DNA from: Actinomycetes bacterium
Lineage (GTDB): Bacteria; Actinomycetota; Acidimicrobiia; Acidimicrobiales; Palsa-688
Assembly (NCBI GenBank): GCA_021821705.1
Contig: JAKACE010000170.1
Span: forward strand, 1 to 5,198
Direction: 5' to 3'
DNA length: 5,198 nt
Position numbers and translations under genes: made by a program. Positions 1 through 5,198 of this stretch are shown piece after piece (within the stretch, counting starts at the first letter, position 1; the number at the start of each line of letters is the position of its first letter). Below the pieces are notes generated by a model that did not search any database, was not told the origin of the DNA, and worked only from the letters and a program-made list of their open reading frames with translations.

Positions 1-1
1 A

Positions 2-1630
2 TGGGACTTCCTCGTGAGCCGGGGCGTATGGAGGCCGCCGACCAGCCCCGCCGGCCTTCTCTTCCCCCACAACGAGCACTGGTCGACGCTGCCGCTGCTG
101 CTCTGGCGGGCCCTTTTCAGCGTGTTCCACCTGACCAGCTACTGGCCCTACCTCATCCCGCTCCTCGTGGTCCAGGCGGTCGTGGTCCACCTGGTGTGGC
201 GTACCTGCCTGCAGTCGGGGGCCTCGCCCTGGGTGGCCACCGCCGCCGCCGGCCTGCTCGCCCTGCTGGGCGCCGGCTCCGAGGACTTCACCTGGGCGTT
301 CCAGATCGGTTTCGTGGGCTCGGTCATGTTCGGCCTCCTGGCGCTGCAGCTGGTGGGCACCGGTCCGGTCGCGGCCCGGCGCCGGCGCGGTGCCGACTGG
401 GCGGCGTGCGCCTGCCTCGTCGCCAGCCTGATGTGCTCCACCGTCGGCGATGCCATGGTCGTGGGTGCTGCCGTGCTGGCCCTGGCCCGGTTGCAGCGGG
501 CCAGCTGGCCCGTCGTCCTGGGGCCTCCCGTCGCCCTGTACGCCATCTGGTTCGCCGTTGTGGGCCGGACCGGCCTGGCGGACCACAGCGACCACGTCAC
601 CTCCACCGTGCTCACCGCCGCTCCCGGCTACATGCTCCAGGGGCTGTCCTCGGCCCTCGGCCAGACAGCCAACCTGGCCGGCGCCGGTGGCGCCCTGCTC
701 GTCGGCCTGGTCGTATGGCTGGCCCGGCGGGCACCGGGCTTGTGGCAACGGGCGCCGGTGACCTTGGCCCTGTGCGCCTCCGTGCTGGCTTTCTACTTCC
801 TCGCCGCCCTCGGCCGGGACGTCACCGCCGTCAGCCCGGCCGTCCCCCGTTACATCTACATCGCCATGGCACTGCTCACCCCTCTCGTAGCCGTCGTGCT
901 GAGCGGCACCGGGCGCTCCACCGTCGCCACGGTCGGTGCGGTGTGCCTGCTGGCGGTCACCGCCGCCGGCAATATCTCCCAGGTGGACGCGGCCCTGCCC
1001 TCCCACGACGCCCAGGTGGCCCAGCTCGAGCACGAGGTGCTGGCGGCCGCTCGTCTCCTCGGCGCTGGAGTGCCCGACGTGTCCGGGCCCGGCGCGTCGC
1101 CGGTGGCGCCAGATCCCAACCTCACCGCCGGCGACATGGCCCGCCTCCAGCGCGACGGCGCTTTCGGGCACCCCCGTCTGTCTGCCCTCGACCTCGTCAA
1201 CGCCCGCGCCCTGCTGGCCATGGCCACCTGGACGGGCTCCGAGACGGCGCTCACCGCCCACGCCCTTTTCGGTGGGCACTTCCGCTACGTGTCGTCGACG
1301 TACTCGTCCGTGCACCGTCAGGGCCCGGGCTGCCTGCAGTTCGTCCCGTCGTCGCCCGCCTACCCGCTGCAGATCTCCCTGGCCATGCCCGCTGGCACCC
1401 GGGCCGCCTCGGTCCTCACCATCAGCCCTCCGGCGCCGCCAGGCACGGTCAACCAGCTGGCCGCCTTCCTCGTGCCCACCAGGGGCCCGACCTCCTCGGT
1501 GCCCGTCGAGCTGGCCATCGGGGGCAAGGGCCGGGGCTACTTCGACGACGACGACCCCGGGGCGAGCGTGGTGCTGAGCTGGGCGACCGGCACCCCCCTG
1601 ACGCTGTGCGGGCTGGCGACGGGCACCTGA
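2..1630 (+). CDS. Polytopic membrane protein, GT-C glycosyltransferase-like, 5' end cut by window edge
   Basis: This gene has no recognised name. The open frame runs off the left edge, leaving 542 visible codons. A GTG at 14 could be a start, but the codons before it (W-D-F-L) continue a plausible first extracytoplasmic loop, and a start at 14 would remove the expected first helix, so I read it as 5'-partial. Numbering from the GTG at 14: an FPHNEHWSTLP loop motif at about 17-27; about eight or nine hydrophobic segments between 45 and 319; a SEDFTWAFQIGF motif at 89-100; and RYIYIAM at 279-285 opening a late helix. A non-membrane C-terminal domain of about 215 residues follows (about 321-538), with two cysteines (440 and 532) and an Asp cluster at 511-514. 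This architecture resembles GT-C-type membrane proteins that transfer sugars from lipid carriers outside the membrane. That role is inferred from topology, not from a confirmed catalytic site. It is probably co-transcribed with the next gene. A non-enzymatic membrane protein is the alternative. Confidence 0.85.
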   Translation, partial: WDFLVSRGVWRPPTSPAGLLFPHNEHWSTLPLLLWRALFSVFHLTSYWPYLIPLLVVQAVVVHLVWRTCLQSGASPWVATAAAGLLALLGAGSEDFTWAFQIGFVGSVMFGLLALQLVGTGPVAARRRRGADWAACACLVASLMCSTVGDAMVVGAAVLALARLQRASWPVVLGPPVALYAIWFAVVGRTGLADHSDHVTSTVLTAAPGYMLQGLSSALGQTANLAGAGGALLVGLVVWLARRAPGLWQRAPVTLALCASVLAFYFLAALGRDVTAVSPAVPRYIYIAMALLTPLVAVVLSGTGRSTVATVGAVCLLAVTAAGNISQVDAALPSHDAQVAQLEHEVLAAARLLGAGVPDVSGPGASPVAPDPNLTAGDMARLQRDGAFGHPRLSALDLVNARALLAMATWTGSETALTAHALFGGHFRYVSSTYSSVHRQGPGCLQFVPSSPAYPLQISLAMPAGTRAASVLTISPPAPPGTVNQLAAFLVPTRGPTSSVPVELAIGGKGRGYFDDDDPGASVVLSWATGTPLTLCGLATGT

Positions 1631-1632
1631 AC

Positions 1633-3150
1633 GTGAGCGCCGCCCCGCCGGCACCACTGCCTGCTCCCGCCGGGCAGCACCGCCCGCACCCGGTCCCGGC
1701 CCAGCGCGGGCGTGCCGGCCCTTCCTGGTCGGCCCCGGTCCTCGCCCTCTTCCCGGTCCCGGCGCAGGCAGGGCGTCGCCGGCCCGCCGTCGGGGCCGGC
1801 TACCTCGTGGCCATGGCGGCGATGACGGTGCTGCTGCTGGCCCGCCAGTCAGGGACGCCGGCCACTGCCACCTTCTGGGCCGAGGACGGGTCGATCTTCT
1901 ACGCCCAGGCCGCCACCTTGACCGTTGCCAAGGCCCTCACCACCACCTACAACGGCTACTACCAGCTGGTCCCCCGCCTGGTCGCCGAGTTGGCCAGGTT
2001 GGCCCCGCTGCGTGATGCACCGGCGGTGACAGCCGTGGCCGGCGCCGTGGTGGTGGCGGCCTGCGCCTGTCTGGTCCTGCACGCCTCACGGGCGCACCTG
2101 CCGTCCCTGCCGGCCCGCTTCGTCGTGGTCGTGTCCATGGTCCTGCTGCCTACGGCCACGGCCGAACTGCTCGACAATGGGGTCAACGTGCCCTGGTGGC
2201 TCTTCTTCACCGCCTTCTGGGTGCTGCTCTGGCGGCCCACCACCCGCACGGGCAAGGGGCTGGCCCTGCTGGTGTGCGCCCTCGCCGCCGGCTCGGAGCC
2301 GCTCGTGGGCCTGTTCGTGCCCCTGGCCGCGGCACGGGTACTGGCCCTGCGCCGCCTGGACGAGCAGTGGGCGCCGGCCGGCCTGGTGGCGGGCCTGGCC
2401 TACCAGGCCGTAGGCCGGGTCGTCGGCCCGTCGGCACCGTTCCCCGGCCGCTTCTCGCTCTTGAGCACGACCGAGGCCTTCTTCCAGCGCTCCGGGCTGA
2501 GCCTGTTCGCCGGCCAGAGGGGCGCCGATGCCGTCCTGCGCTGGCACCCGGCCGTGGCCGCCGGCCTGGGCGCCGTCGCCTGGGCCGCCGTGGTGGCTGT
2601 CGCCTGGGCCGCGGCCCGGGGTGGGGCGAGGCCGTTGGTGGTGCTCCTGGCCGCCCTGTCCGTACTGGTCTTCTTCGTGCCGGTGTGGCTGCGGGGGGTC
2701 GGGGGCATGCTGGGGTCCTCCCCGGTCGAGGACGGCAGCCGTTACGCCCTGGTCCCGGTCCTGCTCACGGTGACGATGCTGGCCGTGGCGGTCGAGCACC
2801 ACTCCGACGAGGCCCGCGAGGGGGCCCGCTCACGCCATGCCCGAGCCGGCGCCCTCCACGGGCGGCGCCGGGTGCCGGCACTCGGGGCTGCCACCCTGTG
2901 CGTGGCCACGCTGGCTCCGGCCTGGGTGGCCGATTTCCGTGACGCCAACCTGCGCTCCGGCGGCCCGTCCTGGGCCTCACAGGTGTCGGCCGCCGCCGGG
3001 CGGTGCCTCAGCCAGGGTGCCCGGACGGTGGCCCTGTTCACCGACCCCCCCGGCTGGACCACGGTCCTGCCCTGCTCACTGCTGGAGGCAAGGCCGGCGG
3101 CGGCGCCTGACCACCCGAGCCGGGCCACCCACCCGAGCCGGGCCACCTGA
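1633..3150 (+). CDS. Polytopic membrane protein, GT-C glycosyltransferase-like, second of a tandem pair
   Basis: This gene encodes a 505-residue protein if the GTG at 1633 is the start, two bases after the upstream TGA. No Shine-Dalgarno sequence is visible, so translation probably depends on coupling to the upstream gene. An alternative GTG at 1807 or ATG at 1813 would remove a Pro/Ala/Arg-rich cytoplasmic tail of about 50 residues, but would also shorten the first helix (about 52-71). After that helix come an acidic loop motif FWAEDG (E84, D85) and GYYQLVPR (108-115), then roughly nine more hydrophobic segments, including one starting at W188-W189 and one at RYALVPV (370 onward). An acidic pair in the first outer loop is typical of GT-C glycosyltransferases, where it contributes to catalysis or metal binding. 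The specific reaction here is inferred and the substrate unknown. The C-terminal part has two cysteines (458, 481) and ends in a duplicated HPSRAT. The layout parallels the upstream protein, suggesting distant paralogues. Confidence 0.85.
   Translation: MSAAPPAPLPAPAGQHRPHPVPAQRGRAGPSWSAPVLALFPVPAQAGRRRPAVGAGYLVAMAAMTVLLLARQSGTPATATFWAEDGSIFYAQAATLTVAKALTTTYNGYYQLVPRLVAELARLAPLRDAPAVTAVAGAVVVAACACLVLHASRAHLPSLPARFVVVVSMVLLPTATAELLDNGVNVPWWLFFTAFWVLLWRPTTRTGKGLALLVCALAAGSEPLVGLFVPLAAARVLALRRLDEQWAPAGLVAGLAYQAVGRVVGPSAPFPGRFSLLSTTEAFFQRSGLSLFAGQRGADAVLRWHPAVAAGLGAVAWAAVVAVAWAAARGGARPLVVLLAALSVLVFFVPVWLRGVGGMLGSSPVEDGSRYALVPVLLTVTMLAVAVEHHSDEAREGARSRHARAGALHGRRRVPALGAATLCVATLAPAWVADFRDANLRSGGPSWASQVSAAAGRCLSQGARTVALFTDPPGWTTVLPCSLLEARPAAAPDHPSRATHPSRAT
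3112..3147 (+). repeat. Perfect 18-bp tandem duplication at the 3' end of the membrane protein gene
   Basis: Two identical, adjacent copies of an 18-bp unit (cacccgagccgggccacc) occupy 3112-3129 and 3130-3147, directly before the TGA at 3148. The unit length is a multiple of three, so the reading frame is kept and the protein ends HPSRATHPSRAT. It looks like a slippage-type duplication at the extreme C-terminus and probably has little functional effect. Confidence 0.95.
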
Positions 3151-3197
3151 CCGGCCGGGCCGGGAAGCGCGGGCGGGACACGGCACGGCAGGGCGCC

Positions 3198-4001
3198 TCA
3201 GGGCGCAGTCGAAGTCGCCGTACCGTAGACCGAGCGCCAGTCGAAGCACAGGCTGTGGTCCAAGTCGCTGTGCCCGTCGTCGTAGTGCAACCGTTCGGGT
3301 GGCACCACCAACCGGTCGCGCCACGAGCTCATGTTGTCGTAGTGGAAGTTGCTCCCGCCCCGGCGCAGCCCGGCCCGGTCCACCTCCAGGCGCCGGCGCA
3401 TCTGCGCCTCGCTGCGCATCGGGTAATGGCGCAGGTTGAACAGGGTCGGGAACCGCTGCCCCAGCGGGGCGTTGTGGTTGAACTCCCGGACGTTGGTGGC
3501 GCCGGCCCGCCAGGCCCGGATCCGGGGCCCGCAGTCGGCGAAGAGGCAGTAGTGGCGGACCCTGTCCACGGCACTGGCGACCGACACGTCGTCGGCAACC
3601 GTCCACCAATAGTTAAAGTTGTTGAACTGCACCCAGTCGTAGGGCGACGCCAGGACCTCCTCCACCCAGTCGCGGTAGGGGCGGGCGCGGTCAGGTCCTT
3701 CGAGGAACTCGTCCTGGTCCGGCCATGACACCCAGTCGTAACGGGAGACGTACTCGGCCAGCAGGTGCTCGGACATGGCCTGGTAGAGGCCGTAGAAGTC
3801 CACGCTGCGGGGCACGGTGCGCAGTTCGACCATCTCGGCCCGCAGCCGGTGCAGGACCTCGGGGGTCTCGTCCGTCGACCCGTGGTCCCAGACGACCAGG
3901 TCGTGGCCCTGGGAGCGCAGGTAGCCGACGGCGTCCTGCACCAGGTCGCCGTCGTTGTAGCAGAGCAGCACCCCGAGCAGGCGCGGTGGAGAGGTAGCCA
4001 T
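3198..4001 (-). CDS. Family 2-like glycosyltransferase (GT-A fold)
   Basis: This gene encodes a 267-residue soluble protein predicted to transfer a sugar from an activated nucleotide donor in the cytoplasm. The N-terminus reads LLGVLLCYNDGD (8-19), the first Rossmann-like strand of GT-A enzymes, followed by VVWDHGSTDET (36-46), the donor-binding region. WPDQDEF (93-99) carries the acidic DxD-type motif expected to hold the metal and nucleotide-sugar phosphates. The later part includes LRHYPMRSEAQMRRR (190-204), the type of His-Tyr/Arg-Ser stretch seen in glycosyltransferase 2_4-type proteins. I see no membrane segment. I chose the ATG at 4001 because the GT fold begins right after it; an in-frame start at 4061 would add 20 unconserved-looking residues and overlap the divergent gene. 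The gene converges on the membrane protein gene with a 47-bp gap. Donor and acceptor cannot be predicted. Length and motifs indicate a complete gene. Confidence 0.9.
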   Translation of the reverse strand: MATSPPRLLGVLLCYNDGDLVQDAVGYLRSQGHDLVVWDHGSTDETPEVLHRLRAEMVELRTVPRSVDFYGLYQAMSEHLLAEYVSRYDWVSWPDQDEFLEGPDRARPYRDWVEEVLASPYDWVQFNNFNYWWTVADDVSVASAVDRVRHYCLFADCGPRIRAWRAGATNVREFNHNAPLGQRFPTLFNLRHYPMRSEAQMRRRLEVDRAGLRRGGSNFHYDNMSSWRDRLVVPPERLHYDDGHSDLDHSLCFDWRSVYGTATSTAP

Positions 4002-4011
4002 CTGCGCTGAC

Positions 4012-4040
4012 AGGCTATCTTCCGGTAGCTTCGCTGTCGG
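4012..4040 (-). promoter_or_regulatory. Candidate promoter for the glycosyltransferase gene, near-leaderless
   Basis: On the minus strand a CCGACA hexamer (4040-4035, four of six bases of TTGACA) lies 17 bp from TAGCCT (4017-4012, matching TANNNT). The -10 ends ten bases before the ATG at 4001, so transcription would start about three or four bases upstream of it, giving a nearly leaderless mRNA. This agrees with the absence of a properly spaced ribosome binding site. It is read by eye only, and such hexamers occur by chance. Confidence 0.4.
4016..4031 (+). promoter_or_regulatory. Candidate -10 elements for the sulfotransferase gene
   Basis: Two TANNNT hexamers face right: TATCTT (4016-4021) and TAGCTT (4026-4031). 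The second ends eight bases before the GTG at 4040 and would give a leaderless or nearly leaderless transcript, in keeping with the lack of a Shine-Dalgarno sequence. Neither has a good -35 at 16-18 bp, although CTGACA (4007-4012) lies nearby at a shorter spacing. Both elements sit within or beside the opposing promoter candidate. Confidence 0.28.
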
Positions 4041-5188
4041 TGGCACGAAGCGGGAGACCAACCGGGGCAGCCGTGCTCGGCATGCACAGGAGCGGCACCA
4101 GTGCCGTGGCCGGCTTCCTGGCCAAGGTCGGTTTCCACGCCGGCACCGACGAAGAGCTGCTGGCGCCGGCCGAGGACAACCCCAAGGGTTTCTTCGAGCG
4201 CCAGGATGTCAACGCCCTCAACGACTCTCTGCTGGCGGAGCTGGACGGGGCCTGGGACAAGCCGCCCTCCCGCCAGGAGGTAAGCGTGCATGCCCCCACA
4301 TGGCGGCCCCGGGCGCAGGCCATGGTCGACGCCCTGGCGGCCGAGGCGGCCGGGCGCCCCCTGCTGCTGAAGGACCCCCGTATCTGCCTGTTGCTACCGG
4401 CATGGCAAGCGGCCCTGGAGGGCTTCGCCTTTGTACTTGTCGACCGCAGCCCCATGGACGTGGCCGCCTCCATCAGGCGCCGCGACGGGCGGCCCCTCTA
4501 CGTGGCCCTGGCCCTGTGGCAGTCCTACTGCACCGAGATGCTGTCCGGCCTGAGCGGCCGGCGGGTGGTCGTCGTCCACTACGAGGACTTCGTGCGCGAC
4601 CCGCAAGGCGAGGGGCAAGCCCTCCTGTCCCAGCTGTCCGAGGTGCTGCCAGGGGCCCCCCTCGACGCCGCTCGGGCCGAGGGTTTCGTCACCGCCGACA
4701 TGCGCCACCACAGCACCAGCACCGGCACCACGGCCGCCCTGCACTCCATGACCGGTGCGCAGCTGGCCCTGGCCCGCTGGATGGCCGAGCTGCCCAAGGG
4801 CTGGTGCCCGCTCGAGCCCCCGGCCGCCTTGACCGACGAGGCCGGCGCAGCCCGGGTGGCGGCGACCGAGTACTACGACGCCGTGGCCGACCGCCACGGC
4901 ATGGAGACGGCCTACGACACCGAGCGCCACCGCGCCCTGCATTTCGAGCAGGCGACGGAGCTGAAGGACCGCCACATCGAGAACATCGAGGCCGCTCTCG
5001 CCCACATGCAGGCCCGTGCCGAGGCCGCCGACGAGCGGGCCACCCGGCTGGACGACGAGTGCCGGGGCCTGCGGGAAGCCAACGAGGCACTGGAAGGCGA
5101 GCTGGCCCGCTCGAGGCGGGACAACCGTGCGGCGGCCGGCAACCTGATCTCCGCTGCCCGCCGAGCCCTGGGCGGCCACGGGGGCTGA
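4040..5188 (+). CDS. Sulfotransferase family protein with C-terminal coiled coil
   Basis: This gene encodes a 382-residue protein predicted to transfer sulfate from PAPS to an acceptor, most likely a glycan or glycolipid given its neighbours. VLGMHRSGTS (12-21) is the 5'-phosphosulfate-binding loop. EDNPKGFFE (45-53) and LLLKDPR (108-114) are typical of bacterial members of this family. R136 and S144 in VDRSPMDVAASIRRR lie eight residues apart, the spacing of the Arg/Ser pair that binds the PAPS 3'-phosphate. VVVHYEDFVRDP (177-188) ends the core. From about 294 to 362 the sequence is charged and heptad-like, rich in Glu, Arg, Ala and Leu, and reads as a coiled coil that may drive oligomerisation or partner binding. 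A short tail, LISAARRALGGHGG, follows. The GTG at 4040 is chosen because the P-loop-like strand begins only about ten residues later. There is no signal peptide or membrane helix, so it should be cytoplasmic. The acceptor is unknown. Confidence 0.92.
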   Translation: MARSGRPTGAAVLGMHRSGTSAVAGFLAKVGFHAGTDEELLAPAEDNPKGFFERQDVNALNDSLLAELDGAWDKPPSRQEVSVHAPTWRPRAQAMVDALAAEAAGRPLLLKDPRICLLLPAWQAALEGFAFVLVDRSPMDVAASIRRRDGRPLYVALALWQSYCTEMLSGLSGRRVVVVHYEDFVRDPQGEGQALLSQLSEVLPGAPLDAARAEGFVTADMRHHSTSTGTTAALHSMTGAQLALARWMAELPKGWCPLEPPAALTDEAGAARVAATEYYDAVADRHGMETAYDTERHRALHFEQATELKDRHIENIEAALAHMQARAEAADERATRLDDECRGLREANEALEGELARSRRDNRAAAGNLISAARRALGGHGG

Positions 5189-5198
5189 CACCGTCCGG

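Noticed and set aside
1..1632. The frame of the second membrane protein stays open back to base 1, suggesting one protein of about 1049 residues.
   Set aside because: Upstream of 1633 this frame is rich in Arg, Gly and Pro with no helices, while the neighbouring frame encodes a clear membrane protein. The openness is a high-GC artefact.
2086..2802. Long open frame on the minus strand, 238 codons.
   Set aside because: It lies fully opposite the second membrane protein gene, with a Gly/Gln/His/Arg-rich composition and no motifs. It is a shadow frame.
3151..3163. Inverted repeat ccggcc-g-ggccgg right after the second membrane protein gene, as a possible terminator.
   Set aside because: It can form only about a five-base-pair stem with a tight loop, and no T-run follows on either strand. 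Such GC palindromes are common at this base composition.
4014..4029. Imperfect inverted repeat gcta...tagc in the divergent gap as an operator.
   Set aside because: The arms are only four bases, well within chance.
4002..4061. Extended start for the glycosyltransferase at 4061.
   Set aside because: It adds 20 residues that do not fit the fold's usual beginning and would overlap the first codons of the divergent sulfotransferase gene.
4394..5191. Long open frame on the minus strand, 265 codons.
   Set aside because: It is opposite the sulfotransferase, which has recognisable motifs throughout. This frame has none.

Overview
The window is very GC-rich, with third codon positions almost all G or C, GTG starts and essentially no AGGAGG-type ribosome binding sites. 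This fits a high-GC actinobacterium. The lineage cannot be fixed from the sequence; an acidimicrobial or similar soil/aquatic actinobacterium is a guess. No RNA gene, transposase, CRISPR array or phage gene is visible.

Layout: (1) a polytopic membrane protein on +, cut by the left edge of the window (2-1630). (2) A second polytopic membrane protein on +, starting two bases after the first one stops (1633-3150) and ending in a perfect 18-bp tandem duplication. (3) A short convergent gap (3151-3197). (4) A GT-A-fold, family-2-like glycosyltransferase on - (3198-4001). (5) A 38-bp divergent intergenic region (4002-4039) with candidate promoter elements for both sides. (6) A PAPS-dependent-type sulfotransferase with a C-terminal coiled coil on + (4040-5188). 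Ten bases remain at the right edge.

Inferred shared job: the set (two GT-C-like membrane proteins with acidic first-loop or NEH-type motifs, a cytoplasmic sugar transferase and a sulfotransferase) looks like part of a locus that builds and decorates a cell-surface glycan, possibly a sulfated one. The sulfotransferase and GT2 assignments rest on clear motifs. The roles of the membrane proteins rest on topology and loop motifs only. No substrate can be read from the sequence. I see no strong evidence for a wholly new system. The points most worth following are the tandem pair of GT-C-like proteins with C-terminal paired cysteines, the sulfotransferase-coiled coil protein, and the compact divergent promoter.
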